DNA of 64,000 nt from Rana temporaria (GCF_905171775.1 NC_053491.1:230343883-230407882), one strand, 5' to 3'. Positions 1 through 13,028 are shown, numbered from the stretch's first letter. Made by a program: numbers and translations. The notes: generated by a model not told the origin, from the letters alone.

Positions 1-152
1 ATAGAGACGCAGTGGACTCCTACTGTGAGCCACTGCATGTTCTAGTGTGAAACCAGCCTAAAGGACAGCAATAACAGTGATATGGGGACAAATGCAATGT
101 CAATTGTTTATACGATATACATACAATGAAGGAAGGATTATACTGTATTTAA

Positions 153-649
153 AGTGGAGGTTCACCCGGAAATGTTAATTTTTAACATTAGATTCCTGCT
201 CATTTTGTCTAGGGGAATCGGGTAGTTTTTTTTAAAAATGAAGCAGTACTTACCGTTTTAGAGAACGATCTTCTCCGCCGCTTCCGGGTATGGGCTGCGG
301 GACTGGGCGTTCCTATTTGATTGACAGGCTTCCGACAGTCGCATCTATCGCGTCACGATTTTCCGAAAGTAGCCGAACGTCGGTGCGCAGGCGCCGTATA
401 GAGCCGCACCGACGTTCGGCTTCTATGGGCTACTCGTGACACGATGTATGCGACTGTCGGAAGCCTGTCGGAAGACTGTCAATCAAATCGGAACGCCCGC
501 TCCCGAAGACCATACCCGGAAGAGGCAGAGAAGATCGCTCTCTAAAACGGTAAGTACTGCTTCGTTTTTAAAAAAACTACCCGATTCCCCTTGACAAAAT
601 GAGCATGAATCTAATGTTAAAAAAAAAAAAATTCGGGTGAACTCCCGCT
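153..649. mobile_element. Palindromic MITE, family P1, copy 1 (TTAA target)
   Basis: A 497-bp snapback element flanked by TTAA (149-152 and 650-653). It opens with AGTGGAGGTTCACCC and closes with GGGTGAACTCCCGCT. The arms pair over nearly the whole length, around a centre holding GTGCGCAGGCGCCGTATAG. It has no coding capacity. TTAA duplication is the hallmark of piggyBac-type transposition, so a piggyBac-family transposase is the inferred mobiliser. Both arms carry an outward-facing GGTAAGT. Three further copies lie in this window. Confidence 0.85.
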
Positions 650-653
650 TTAA

Positions 654-1533
654 GTAAAACTATAGGCTTAACTCCATCCCCCCCATTTTGGATAGAGGAA
701 GGGAGGGTTATTATAACCACTATCAGAGATTTCCCTTCACTTCCTGTCTCATAGCCAAACAGGGAGTGAGTAGAAATCCCTGTAAATTTAGGGTATACCT
801 TTGGGACCCCCAGGTCACCAGAACTAGCATCTCCATTAGAAGATTTCCCCTCTATTACTTTTCTGGGGACAACTTAAATTTGGGGATTTTCTTTTACTTT
901 CAATGGTAATGGTAAACAGGACAATTAGAGAGGGTGACTCTCCTTAACGGGAGCACAGACTGGAAAAACAAACTGACAGGGGTTCTAATACCTCGTTAAC
1001 CAAAAGAACATTTTTGCCTTTAGGTATACCTTTAAATATTCATGGGAGTACGAGTATAGGGTCATTCAGCCATCCATGTCAGATCTCATCAAAGTTTTGA
1101 AAGCTACTTCTATGTGTATAGGCTGAGCTTTCCAAGTACAGGATAAAGTTTACCTTTTCTATCTAAAAGGTGTGCGATATGGGGTTGGGGTGTTAGCCAG
1201 TGCTGTTCTGGTTACCTATATCTAGATGATGTTGTCAGATGGAATTACCAAGAGGCTCAGCAGGACCATCTTTAGCTATGGTGTACAGTGGAGTTGGAAT
1301 GCACAATTAAAGTAGTTGTAAAGTCTGAAGTTTTTTTTTACCTTCATGTATTCAATGTATAAAAGTTAAAAAAACTTCAATATGCAGACCCCCCTTCCCC
1401 AGAATAGATTTTGTGATAGTAAGCCAAGTGTTTGTTAATAAATATGGATTGTCGGGCCTCAGATTTCAGTCCCATTTCATGATCCTTGACAGTCGGTAAG
1501 TGGTGCAGTTGGAGATATCTAAAGAACATAGTT
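654..1533. other. Non-coding stretch, no feature seen
   Basis: No convincing gene, RNA or complete mobile element is visible. A purine/pyrimidine-skewed segment near 680-900 may be an old repeat, but no boundaries can be drawn. Confidence 0.5.
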
Positions 1534-1541
1534 TTCCTGGG

Positions 1542-1755
1542 TAGAGATGGGCTCGGGCGTGTTCGAAATCCTACAAGGCCGATCATGCCAGGAAGCCGAC
1601 ACTGTATGCGGCTAATCACAGGCAGTGAGACATTTCACGATCTGTGTAGCTGCGAACCAGGAAATGTTTCACTGCCTGTGATTAGCCGCATGCAGTGCCA
1701 GCTTCCTGGCGAGATCAGGCATGTGGGATTTTAAACACACCCGAACCCATCTCTA
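1542..1755. mobile_element. hAT-type snapback MITE with 8-bp target duplication
   Basis: A 214-bp inverted repeat opening with TAGAGATGGGCTCGGGCGTG and closing with CACCCGAACCCATCTCTA. The 8 bp on each side (1534-1541 ttcctggg and 1756-1763 ttcctaga) are a diverged 8-bp duplication, as hAT transposases make. The arms contain matching 'gcggctaatcacaggcagtg' and its complement. Non-autonomous, non-coding. Confidence 0.75.
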
Positions 1756-1763
1756 TTCCTAGA

Positions 1764-2600
1764 CAAACGAGAGAAAGGAAGTTACCGCTCCAGGTGGGTA
1801 TGATGAACAATCAGTTACTATTCAGGAGATCAAGGGTGCCGGAAATGCTTAATAAGCACTGATCTATAGTGTGAAACGCGTAGGCTGCCATTTCCATTTT
1901 CTGCTGGTTTTTGTAGTGCATTTTTTCATCCTCTTTATATTAAAGACAACCTAAAGTTTTTTTTGGAGTGCGGCTGTCCATCTCTTATCCTCTACCATCT
2001 CTATTTCTGGGTGAGAAAACTTCATCTGTAGTTGTTATAAAGGATTTGAGTGCATTAGTGTTTTTTAGCTGGGAGAGGGGAGCAATGACAACTTTGTTCC
2101 ATAATTCAAAGCCATCCAGATCACTCAACTGTTTGTGTGATCTGCATTGTTGATTGATCAAGATATTCATTAAAGTCCTGGTAATGGAAAACTGATTTCA
2201 TAAGTTCCCATACTTTATGATACAGATTAAGGACCTGTTCACACATTGTCGCCACAACCAATATTTGACAGCAAACCACAACGCAGATCACCGATTTGCC
2301 AAGCATTGCGTGCACTGCAATCCATGTCCATCAGAAGGTGCTGTGAGTGCCATTTAGATTGAATGGTACCTAACTACAACCAGCCCACTATATGTGTGCG
2401 GTCATGTAATGCAGCAACATGTTCATTACTGCAAAAACATAGTGTGAAGGGCCCTAAAGGCTCTTCACACATAATGACCTGCATCTGTCTGTACTGAATC
2501 ACCACTAGGCACTGCATGTCTCTTTACCGTGCCATTGTGCGAAGATGTGATTGGAGTGGCACTCTGAAAATTAAAGTGTTTGTTATCCCACCATTTCATA
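1764..2600. other. Non-coding stretch
   Basis: No gene or bounded repeat recognised. A GTGTGAAACGCGTAG motif near 1870 resembles the centre-flanking motif of the palindrome at 27,464-27,716, but nothing around it supports an element call. Confidence 0.45.
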
Positions 2601-3035
2601 TTCCTGATATGTGCTTGCTCTACCATGTACATGTATGAAAAAGTATCTGTTCTCTTTGTATTGCCTCCTTCATGTGAAAGCCCTGGTATTCTCACCAGCC
2701 CCTCTGCTTATACTATTAAAAACTGACCACACTATTCAGGAGAACAAATCGTTGCCAGTTCTCAGCCTGCTCTCCTCCTCCTCCAATGACCAGACTTGTC
2801 CTGACACGCCTCCCCTGTACAGTCTTTCACTGGGAAGCTAAGTGTGCTGTTGTTTCCTCCCATCCCCCAGTTCTTATGCAACTGAGAACAGAGGGAATGT
2901 GATTACTTATAAAAAAGGGGGGGGGGGGTATTTATGTTTTTTTAGATCTATACACAAATATTTTGTTTTTCATTTTTATTTTAAACTGAATGGGTTGTTT
3001 TACAAGGTGGTTGTATACAATCACTTTATTAGGTG
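2601..3035 (-). repeat. Dispersed repeat R2, copy 1 (uninterrupted)
   Basis: Read on the minus strand, this block matches 29,395-30,400 over several hundred bases, for example 'gtaaaacaacccattcag' and 'gtggtcagtttttaatag'. Here the TTTAAAATAAAAATG site (about 2,975-2,990) is intact. In the other copy the same site is split by a MITE. The family is unnamed to me and no coding frame is visible. Confidence 0.7.
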
Positions 3036-3757
3036 AAAAAAAAAAAAAGCTAAACAGTGTGGTGCACAGAAAAAGGTGTCGCACTGCAGCCTCACTGCCT
3101 CTGGTCTCACAACAGCCCTTAAGCTAAAATTGAGCATGCCAGAGTGTTTAAAAAAAAAAAAAAAAAAGTAGTTTGCTCATGCATTAGAGATGATGGCACT
3201 CAATATTAAATACTATCCCCAAAGTGTTATAGCCATGCTGCCAGATAATTAGGGACCGCCACCTAATTTTTCTAGGAGAGGCATAACGTTTCCACTTTAA
3301 TTTGAGGTTTCCCACTCTAGATAAGTTTGCAGAAAAGGTGAAATAGCCAATGCTGGGTGAAGCAAGATAAATTAAAATAATTTATCAACTCTCTTTAAAC
3401 TGTAATAAACTCACAAAAGCTTAAAGTGTTACTAAAACCCAGGACCCTGAATTCACTATATCTGGTGAGAGTACACAGGCCATGAAAATGCAAGTATTTC
3501 AGTAAAAAAATAAACTGCTAAATACCTTTTCTCTTCAGCAGTTAGAGCAGTCTTGTGACTTCTATCAGTGTCCAGCCAAGCACTGGTTATAGCTTGTAGG
3601 AGGGGTTTTCTGACTGTCCTATGAGCCTGCCCTGACCCTCTGTCTGGACAATGCCGATTGGCCCTGTGCTGACCACATGAATCCTCCCAAGAAAAAGAAA
3701 ACCTCTCTAGCAATACACACCAAAATGAGCATGTGCAGCCAGACTCTATAGACTGTG
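3036..3757. other. Non-coding stretch with A-runs
   Basis: Poly-A runs lie at about 3,037-3,050 and 3,150-3,166. The part from 3,430 to 3,715 begins with a TTAAAGTGTTACTAAAACCC-like motif typical of dispersed repeats, but a second end was not found. No gene is seen. Confidence 0.45.
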
Positions 3758-3760
3758 TTA

Positions 3761-4130
3761 GGCTGGGTTCACACTACGATTTTCCCGTCCGTCAGCCGCA
3801 TACGATTTCAGTATTGAAAACGTACGGGCCCGTACGGGAAAACGCATACATAGACAATGCATTGCAAATCGTATGCACTCAGATGCATCCGGGTGCGTAC
3901 GATTTGCTGGCAAAACGTTTTTTAACAGTACGCAAAACCGTGTTCAACCACGGTTTTGCGGCCGTTTTTTAAACCGTATGGCAAATGCATACGTTTTTTT
4001 TAACATTAAAGTCAATGGAAAACGCACATATGTGCGGTTCCATACGTTTACGTCCGTTTCAGCCGCATACGTTTTTTCATATAAATCGTATGCGGCTGAC
4101 GGACGGGAAAATCGTAGTGTGAACCCAGCC
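3761..4130. mobile_element. Snapback MITE with TTA target duplication
   Basis: A 370-bp palindrome opening with GGCTGGGTTCACACTACG and closing with its exact complement CGTAGTGTGAACCCAGCC, flanked by TTA on both sides (3758-3760, 4131-4133). Long terminal inverted repeats with a 3-bp TTA/TAA duplication are characteristic of PIF/Harbinger-type elements. Internal sequence is rich in CGTATGCGG-type words. Non-coding. Confidence 0.8.
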
Positions 4131-4762
4131 TTATCGGGAAATTATTAGGTGACAGTGGAGGAGGAGGATCTGTGCATACAAGATTAAACAGCCTTTTTAC
4201 ACAATGCAGAGATTAGGTTCCACAGTGAGTATAACAAGCATGCTTTACTGCATATACAGACAGATTTTACTGTTGTGGGTTTAGTAACACTAGAATTCTT
4301 GAGCCTGGAGACAACATTGACAGACCCTAGGGAAATAACTCCAAACTTATACAATTGGAAAGAGTTAAGCCTCGTACACACTACTTTTTTTTTATATTCG
4401 TTCAACCTACTCAGCCGACAGCTCACATCAGATGTTAGTACAGCGATCTGTCCTGCTGTGCCATTGTGTTCTGACAGGGGGACAGCCCCGCCAGAACACT
4501 CCGGTCAGCGCTCTTAGCCTTTTGCTGAGAGCGCTGGTCGGCAGACCTTTTTCAGTCATGACCCTTCGCCGAATGGCCGATAATGTGAACTGCAACTTTT
4601 CTTTCCATCTCTGAGAAATGGCAACGAATTGAGAGTCCATAGGAATGAGATTATCTGGCCTCTATATTCATACTCTATGCTTCCTGTATGTATTTAGTTT
4701 TGAAAGGAGTGTACCATAAATGAAAATATTAAAGAAGAAAAAAAATATCAGTTTTTGCACAT
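4131..4762. other. Non-coding stretch with one-ended MITE fragment
   Basis: At about 4,368 the sequence TTAAGCCTCGTACACACTAC looks like a single end of the GTACACAC-type TTA MITEs found elsewhere in the window. The matching opposite end was not found. Nothing else is recognised. Confidence 0.4.
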
Positions 4763-4766
4763 TTAA

Positions 4767-5570
4767 CCACTTGCCGACCCGCATGCGCATACATATATTG
4801 CGGCAGGTCGACATGTGCCTGTACAAGGTTCAGGAGCACAAAGCGCCAGACACAGTGGATTGCGCATCCCACTACTCATGGACCAGTCACATGATCACAA
4901 TGTCAACAAAACTGTTATGCATTAAACCATTCATAATAGTGGTGTTGCCCATGCTGTGATTGGTCCACAGCTATCACATGGTACCTGGGCCAATCATAGC
5001 ACCCTGCACCATGTGATTAGCTGTAGAAAAAAAAAAATCACAGCTCACTAGTGTCCGCTAGTGACTGCTGTCATAAATGGTTAACCCCTGTATGACAGTC
5101 GAAAACGTTGCTGTTAAAACGATCTTCATTGTAACAAAAAAAAAAGAAAAAACCCGGATTACCCCCCAGAGTAGTACACCATGGTGACACCATACCACCA
5201 TGATGACAGAATGTAAGAAAAAAAAAATTATAATTTTATGTCAACATACTGTCAACAGTCAGCGTCACATAAACCAATTAATAAACACTTATCAAACACA
5301 AGTAGCAGAATACATTTTGGTTTAAATGTATAACATTTGACTTTATTGGCTAAGTTTTACGCTAGAAAGTAGAAAATATGATTTTTTTTTCAAATTTTTT
5401 TTTTTTTCCATTTATATCGCAGAAAAAAAAAAAACACCAAAAGAAAGCTCTATTTGTGTCAAACAAATTTGTAAAAATTAAACTTGCGTACGGTATTGCA
5501 TGACTGCACAATCGCCCGTTAAAGTAGCACAGTGCTGAATAGCAAAAAATGCCCTGGACATGGAGGGGGG
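4767..5570. mobile_element. Non-autonomous piggyBac-like element (TTAACCACTT end)
   Basis: Starts at TTAA (4763-4766) followed by CCACTTGCCGACC, the same end as the element at 21,331. The interior shares a string close to 'ccaaaagaaagctctattt' (about 5,440) with the elements at 21.3-22.3 kb and 52-57 kb, tying all three to one family. The right end is blurred: at 5,571 the expected TTAA reads TAAA, so the end could lie a little further on. No transposase frame. Confidence 0.65.
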
Positions 5571-6167
5571 TAAAACCTTCTAGAGCTCAAGTGTGTTATT
5601 CGTTTTGGAAAGAGTGTGGAAAAGTACGATTCTTTTCTTTTACAAAATGTTAGATTCGTCACTAGAGCAAGAGGAGACGGTACATCATTCAGTGGGGACA
5701 CCTGTTCGACTGACAACTGTCTAAGATAAGAAATTTCCCCAAAGTAAGAAGGTAAGCTTACCTTTTTCCTTTTTGTGTATTAAAGCAGAGCTCCACCCAA
5801 AAGGAAAAGTTTTGCTTTAAGCACTCCTCCGCCACAAACATGGGGAACAGGTACCTAGTTTTGACAGGTGGTGGCTCGAGTGGAAGATCTCATGACCCTC
5901 ACCCTCCTTGCAATCTTCTGGGACACATCACAAGTCCCAGAAGATTGCCTGACCAATGAGGGTACGATGCGTGACTTGCGCATGATCAGTGCGCACCCGG
6001 CTGAGAAGTCGCAAGTGATCACAGCCGGGGGCCCACACGCAATGCTGGCGCCCCAGAGAGGCGAGGAAGAGAAGCGCGGGTTCGGGTGGCCGCATCGTTG
6101 GACTGTGGGACAGGCGCGTGTGTGTTTAATAAAAGTCAGGAGCTACACTTTTTGTAACTGCTGACTC
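5571..6167. repeat. Dispersed repeat with self-complementary tail
   Basis: From about 5,781 the block begins TTAAAGCAGAGCTCCACCC and ends near 6,165 with a hairpin-forming 'agtcaggagctacac...gtaactgctgact'. A related hairpin tail appears at 51,926-51,990. No coding frame. Confidence 0.45.
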
Positions 6168-6170
6168 TTA

Positions 6171-6504
6171 AGCTCCATTCACACCTAGGCAGACACATTT
6201 GCGGCGTTTTGTCGCCGCAAAATGCGGTACAAATAGCGGAGTTTTGTTCTGCGATTTGCGGCGACAAAACGCCGGTATTGTTCGCCTAGATGTGCCCCAG
6301 ATTGACCCCCTCTATGGAGATGGTTTCCATCTCCTAGCCGAACGCCGCCTGAAAAAAAGGTCCGGGACCTTTTTTCAGGCGGCAGGCGTCCGGCGTTCAG
6401 CGTGGAGATGTGAACCATCTCCATAGAGGGACATGTGTTTTCATCCCTCTGGTGGCAGCGGCGTAGCACTACAGGCATAAAAACGCCTAGGTGTGAATGG
6501 GGGC
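6171..6504. mobile_element. Snapback MITE with TTA target duplication
   Basis: A 334-bp palindrome from AGCTCCATTCACACCTAGG to CCTAGGTGTGAATGGGGGC with TTA at 6168-6170 and 6505-6507. The arms share 'ccatctcc' and 'ggcgttcgg' blocks in opposite orientation. Non-coding; PIF/Harbinger-like by target-site size. Confidence 0.75.
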
Positions 6505-6507
6505 TTA

Positions 6508-6660
6508 GAGCCGGTTCACACAGGCGCGACTCGTCAGGCAACTTAGCCGCCTGACAAGTCGCGCGCCGTTCTGTACTATGGAACCGTTGTAATAGGAGCG
6601 ACTCAAGTCGCTGCGACTTAGAAAAAGGTTCCTGTACTACTTTGGGACGACATTGTCGTC
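6508..6660. mobile_element. One-sided snapback MITE fragment
   Basis: Begins GAGCCGGTTCACACAGGCGCG directly after the preceding element and contains a short palindrome of CGCGACTCGTCAGGC type. The opposite terminus is absent, so this looks like a truncated copy. Confidence 0.4.
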
Positions 6661-7950
6661 AGCTGATCTTTTCTTCTTATGCCTGACACTGTTATTCTCT
6701 TTATTGCAATGCTTCAATAAAATGTATTATTAAAAAAAATTAAAAATAAACACAAATATGAGGGAAATTCCGCTTTAAGCACAGGATGTGAGGGTCATTT
6801 CCCCAACTGGACATAGACAGCAAAGAAATCCTGATAGAGGTTTTAACCCTTTGCTAGTCTTTCCATAATGAAAAAGAATAGTTCATTTCACGTGTCGGCA
6901 TTCTGTATATTTCTATGCTGTAATTTAAAAGATTATCCAATTATTTTTTGTTTTCACATGTTGTCAGTTTTCCAACACGTTAATTAAGCATTACAATTAT
7001 GTGTCAGAATGATCATTATTATTTAAATTTTTCTCTCATACTTAAAAAAAAATGGTCTAACAACTTTGTTTTCACAACAGAAACAAGGTGTTAAATACTC
7101 TCACTGACAATTTAGGAAGATGTAAATCCTTCTGGAATAGAAAGGAGATAAAAGACACGGAAACCTTGTGAAATAAATGTATTATGTGGAACATCTGTTG
7201 CACTATAAGAAATATAAATGCTGCAAATTAATTGGGATTTTTTATTTATTTTTTTTGGTTTATGTTTTTATTGATGCTTGATACTTTGAAACACTCATCA
7301 GCTCTGAGCAATCTCTACCTGAAAATGAAAAACAGGATGTAGTAACTCATAGCGCGCTTTAGAAAACATACTTGTAGGCTGTCTTTCTCAAGAATGATGC
7401 TTTCATGTTTTAATTAATTTCTTAATTTAATTACTTTCCTGGCTGTCGCCTTAGCTCAGTGATGGAAAATGGATATTTAATTTGTTAATGGCATTAAGCG
7501 CTACTCACATCACAACTGGGAGCTGAAAAACAAAGGGTTAAGGCAGAACCGCTCTTTTCCATGTATCACCGACATATAAAAAGTGTGTGTGTCTATGTGC
7601 ACGGAGTATATAAAGTGTGAGCCAAAATGAAAAAACACATAAAAAGCTCTCAGAGGTCTCTAACTAAAAATAGGAGTGAATGGAATACGTGGTGAATGGC
7701 CATCATGTGTAGTAAAAGTGACGTTTGTGCCCATTATCTCGTGATATCATTGGCAAAAATACTCCTTGATGAAAATGAAAACAGAGGCAGCAAATAAGCA
7801 ATTAAAACATAATTAAAGTTGATAAAAGACTAACTGTAGAGGGACCATTCATGAATAATTGTGTTTTAACTGTATCCAGACATTTGTACTGCAGTGAGTG
7901 TTTCCAATACGCTGAAATTGGGTTTTTTGAGTGTGGCCCTGTGCATGGGT
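6661..7950. other. Apparently unique AT-rich sequence
   Basis: About 1.3 kb with few repeat signatures compared with its surroundings. No splice-bounded open frame was found. If a host gene spans the window, this could be intronic or intergenic DNA. Confidence 0.4.
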
Positions 7951-7951
7951 G

Positions 7952-7985
<34 letters not shown>

Positions 7986-8020
7986 TATACATATACATAT
8001 ACATTCACACACACACACAC
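7951..8020. repeat. Compound TA/CA microsatellite
   Basis: Alternating (TA)n, (CA)n and CATATA units. Apparent open frames here are artefacts of the dinucleotide repeat. Confidence 0.95.
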
Positions 8021-8323
8021 TACTACTCTCCTATAAAGTTGCGCTCCTCATGATATAAATTGATTGTGAAAACATAAACAAGAGAATAGAAAGAAGGAAA
8101 AGTCCATGTAGTGACAAAGTCCATCCAATAATATGTGCACCATCCATCACCAGAAAAAGCATAGTCTTGAATGTAAGACTCCACCTTAAAAAATGCTCGC
8201 TTACCAAAACGTATTGACCTCCTATTACAGAAGGTCAATCCCGCTTGCCGCTCATAACCCAGCCAGGGACTTTGTGTCCTTCCAGGAAACAAATGGTTGT
8301 AGTAACGAGAGATACTACTTTAA

Positions 8324-8741
8324 GGCCCTGTACACACGATCAGTCCAAACTGATGAAAATGGACTGAAGTTCAGTTTCATTGGTTCACCAATGAAGCAGA
8401 CTGATGGTCTGATGTGCGTACACACCATCAGTTCAAAAACCGATCGGGTCAGAACGCAGTGACGTAAAACACACGACGTGCTGAAAAAAACGAAGTTCAA
8501 TGCTTCCAAGCATGCATCGACTTGATTCTGAACATGCGCGGGTTTTGAATCGATGCTTTTGTGTACTAACCATCGGTTTTGACCGACGGTCAGGCGTCCA
8601 TCAATCAGATTTTTAAGCAAGTTCTAAAACTTTGGTCTGAAGGACAAAAGTCCGATGGGGCACACACACGGTAGGTTTGGACTGATGAAACTGAACTTCA
8701 GTCCGTTTTCATCAGTTTGGACTGATCTTGTGTACAAGGTC
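8324..8741. mobile_element. Snapback MITE with TAA target duplication
   Basis: Opens GGCCCTGTACACACGATCAG and closes with the diverged complement CTGATCTTGTGTACAAGGTC, flanked by TAA on both sides (8321-8323, 8742-8744). Shares the GTACACACGA terminus with the MITE at 53,343-53,761, so probably the same superfamily. Non-coding. Confidence 0.7.
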
Positions 8742-9505
<764 letters not shown>

Positions 9506-9654
9506 GTGACGGCGCATAATTCCTCTGCTTCTTCAGTACATCACAGCCCTTTCCTTCTTCTCTCCCAGCCACCTCAAGAGGTGGAGAAGCAAGGAGGGAG
9601 ATGATTTACAAAAATGGCCACTCAGGTACTTTACACCTTAATAAGCACTACATT

Positions 9655-9830
9655 GACTTTGTGGTTGGTGCTTCTGCCACGCAGCACTGGGGTCCTCAGT
9701 TTGAGTCCCGGCCAGGACACCATCTTCTTGGGTTTGCATGTTATCCCTATGCTTGCATGGGTTTCCTCCAGGTTCCTATAATTTCCCGATATGTTCCAAT
9801 GACTGGTAGGTTAACAGGGAAGTAGGACCA
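9655..9830 (+). repeat. tRNA-derived SINE, V-SINE-like
   Basis: The 5' part resembles a tRNA-type RNA polymerase III promoter: an A-box-like TGGTTGGTGCTTC (about 9,662) and a B-box-like AGTTTGAGTCCC (about 9,698). It is followed by the segment 'gtttgcatgttatccc...gcatgggtttcctccagg', which I recognise as the conserved central domain of vertebrate V-SINE-type SINEs, and 'tggtaggttaa' downstream. Diverged, so an old insertion. Not a functional tRNA, since acceptor pairing and anticodon loop are not credible. Confidence 0.75.
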
Positions 9831-9986
9831 AAGTTCTATTAGCCCCATTTCAACAGGGGTTTGCAAGAGTGCATTTCGTTGTGCACTCTTGTGAACCGTA
9901 TTCAGCCAGGTCACAACAAAGGGAAGTAGACTGAGGATGATGGGTTCTGCGGTTTAATACATTTTGGTTCTGGCTCATTGCTAAAG

Positions 9987-10309
9987 CCCTGTTCACGTTT
10001 CACATAGCAAAAATGAGTGTTCCTGCGCATAATTATTTTGCACGATTTACACATGATTCCATGTATCGTGCATAGAACAACCGGATTCACTTAAATGGGC
10101 CTTCCTACGTGCGTTTGTTGCACCGAAGAAGCTCATAAGACAAATTTGGCATGGAGATGGGTGCATTTGGCAACACACATTTTGTTGTGCAACATTCACA
10201 GCAAAAATCACACAGCATTTGGGGTGCCATTAAAAATTGTGCCGCAATCTTGTAATCACGGGCAGAATTGCTGGCCACAATTTCGATGCACTTAGGTGTG
10301 AACAGAACC
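9987..10309. mobile_element. Degraded snapback MITE
   Basis: The left edge reads TAAAGCCCTGTTCACGTTTCAC and the right edge GGTGTGAACAGAACCTAA, an imperfect inverted pair about 320 bp apart. The TTCACA terminus matches the family style of the TTA MITEs. Interior decayed. Confidence 0.45.
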
Positions 10310-10310
10310 T

Positions 10311-10900
10311 AAGGGTATATGCACATGGTACAGATGTTTGAGTATCAGTATACCTGGCCGAAAATGATAGAGTTTATTTTGAATGTATTTGTGTCTACAC
10401 AAGTAAAATAAATGGTAGCTACAATAATGCACATTTAACCTCCTCAAATTAACATTTTACACACGTATGTGCGAGTCAATTTCTGACTGGCGAATTTCAG
10501 TTTATTTTTATAATTATATATACACACGACATGTTTAGAAACCTGTGTGTACAGGCACATTTAAAATAATGGGCTACATTTAGATACGTGAACCTTACAA
10601 GTCTTCATAAATAATGCCTAACAGGTCACAATATATAGCATCAGAAATAATATAACAAGAAAAAAAAAAAAAAAAATGAAATGGAGTTACTTCACTGCCC
10701 CTTATTTGGTCCAGCATACAGGGAACCCAATGACGTTCAAATAAAGTAATTTTTAAAGGCAAAGTATTGCACCCACGATCAGCAAATTGAGGGTGCAAGG
10801 TCAGTCTCCTGCACACACTGCCTACAGCCGTGTTGCCCATAACTCTGCATGGGCAGAAATTTTCAGAGCTGTAGGCAGTGTGAATGAACTAGTCCATCTA
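10311..10900. other. Non-coding stretch
   Basis: AT-rich; one poly-A run near 10,662-10,675. No gene or bounded repeat identified. Confidence 0.4.
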
Positions 10901-10904
10901 TCTC

Positions 10905-11215
10905 GGTGGCAGACGGTAGGTGTAGTTTATTCATTCACAGGAATCTGAATGATGCTGCTGTGGGGGCGGAGCTCCCCACAGATGTGTAATTTTTAAAAAT
11001 TGACAGCGGTTGCGGGGGAAACCACACAAGGTAACCCCCTTGGGTGAGAGCTTCCCAGAGGGGGTTAGCTATTGCGGGGAGGAGCCGCAAGAGCTGCTGT
11101 GGGACCCCAGAAGAGGAGGATCGGGCCACTCTGTGCAAAAGGAACTACACAGTGGAGGTAAATATGACATGTGTTTTTTTTTTTTAAACTGAACCTATAG
11201 TACCACTTTAAGCTG
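10905..11215. repeat. Dispersed repeat R3, partial copy
   Basis: In reverse orientation this matches 28,545-28,700 ('aacccccttgggtgagagcttcc', 'gctgtgggaccccagaagagg', 'ctctgtgcaaaag'). It ends with GGAGGTAAATATG, a decayed form of the outward splice-donor-like motif typical of R3, and a poly-T run. Only one half is present. Confidence 0.65.
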
Positions 11216-11640
11216 GATACACACCAGTACCAGTGCATACAGCTGCCTGCTGGACAGAAGCCGGTCTCATGATCTGGTTCTGTCGAACAGTCTTGCTGGA
11301 AAACCAGCATCCAACCAGGAGCCGATCAGCTAATCGGTGTGTCCTGGCGAGGGGAAGGCAATCCTCAGAGAACAAAGGCACAGTATCTGAAGTGGATCAA
11401 GACCATCTACTCTCCACCACAAATTCACATTGAAATGAAAAGAGGAACCAATAGCGTGATACTGTTAAAGAACCGCTACTTTATAATAGAACGGTATCAC
11501 GCTATTGGTTCCCCTTTCTCTAATTTAAATGTGATTGTATGGTGGAGAGGAGGAGATATTCTTGATCCACTTCAGAGAAAAAAAAAAACCTACAGGATCC
11601 ATCACTCAACCACATAAACGCTAATTGACCCTCTTTTTAG
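11216..11640. mobile_element. Palindromic element
   Basis: Nested inverted repeats: 'ctgaagtggatcaag' at about 11,388 pairs with 'cttgatccacttcag' at about 11,560, and 'aggaaccaatagcgtgatac' at about 11,443 pairs with its complement near 11,490. Flanking AGCTGGATACACACC suggests the GTACACAC-type MITEs. No target duplication could be defined. Confidence 0.5.
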
Positions 11641-11980
11641 TTAAAGGGCTCATGGTCTTCTGGTGAGTACTTTGGGGTGTTTTTGGATATGTGCTAAGCT
11701 GGTGATGGTCTTCCACATCATACCATATTGAAGACTACATGAACTGTTCTAGAGAACATTTTTTATCACTTTGGCTAATGTATTGCACTAACAATTTAGC
11801 ACTTTATGAATTATGTCACGGTATTAATGCTTTAATCATTGCATTTTATGTAATCACATGTTATAAGATGATAAGCTATAGGTAAAGGTTTTTTTATAAT
11901 AGTGCCCCCTTACACATTTTTTTTCTTTACCTACACTACTGGGGAGCAGCTTTTTTTATGTCGCAGTGTACAAACCCTTA
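11641..11980. other. Non-coding stretch
   Basis: AT-rich, with no recognisable gene or bounded repeat. Confidence 0.4.
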
Positions 11981-12417
11981 TGCCGCGTACAGACGGTCGT
12001 TTTTTGTGATGAAAAAAAACGACGTTTTAAAAAACGTCATTTAAAATGATCGTGTGTGGGCAAAACGTTGTTTTATGTCTTCAAAAAAACGACCAAAAAA
12101 AAATTCGAACATGCTCGAATTTTTTGTGTCGTTTTTCAAAACGTCGTTTTTTGTTTCACAGAAATTGGCCGTGTGTAGCAAAAAACGACGTTTAAAACAA
12201 CGTTTTTAAACCCGCGCATGCCCAGAAGCTAGTTATGAAGTGAGCTTCAATGGAAAAAAGTGGTGAAACGTAACCTCGCTTTGCAAGAGCATTGTGAAAA
12301 AACGATGGTTTGTAGGCAACATCGTTTTTGAAAATTATGTTTCAAAAACGTCGTTTTATTTCATGATTTCAAACGTCGTTTTTTTTCAACACAAAAAACG
12401 ACCGTCTGTACGCGGCA
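11981..12417. mobile_element. Snapback MITE, AACGACG-rich
   Basis: Perfect terminal inverted repeats TGCCGCGTACAGACGG and CCGTCTGTACGCGGCA bound 437 bp dominated by GTCGTTTTT/AAAACGAC words. Flanks are TTA and ATA, so the 3-bp duplication is only suggestive. Non-coding. Confidence 0.75.
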
Positions 12418-13028
12418 ATAGGCACGAGGTACCTACAAAACAAAGAAACAGACTGCCTAGTGTAGTTTGAGAACTCGGTACAAGTATCGTTTAGAAGAAT
12501 ACATGCCCATTATAGGTATTGGTTTGACGTTAAAATTGCAAAGAATCTGTTAATCTAACAGTATTATTTATCTCTCCATATGGCACCTCTTTACAAACAT
12601 GAAAGTGGCACATCCAGGGAGAACCGTTGAATGCACATGCACAGGTAAACGCTGATGCAGAAAACATTCACTTGTACCGACAGCTGTATGTTATAGAGCA
12701 GTGTTCCCCAACCCCCGGTCCGCGGCCCACTACCGGGCCGCGGCACTTCTGCAGCCGGGCCGCGGGCAGGCGGCATGAGAGAGCCCCTCTGCCATTCGGA
12801 CCGCAAGGAGACTTTTCTTCCTCCTGCGTCGCTCATAGAGCCGACAGTGGGAGGCGGAACAATTCTGGGTGGAGGGCGGAGCTGCCTGAGGTTATCAAAC
12901 AGGCGATTGGCTGCTAGGACTGTCCTTCATCCTAGCAGCCAATCACCTGTTTGTTACCTCGGCCCTCCATCCAGAACTGTGCCGCCTCCCTCCCTGCAAC
13001 TTTTCTCCTCATGCTGTGCCTCCCTCCA

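Noticed and set aside
9655..9830. Functional tRNA gene
   Set aside because: A and B box-like motifs are present, but tRNA folding is not credible and the downstream SINE core identifies it as a SINE.
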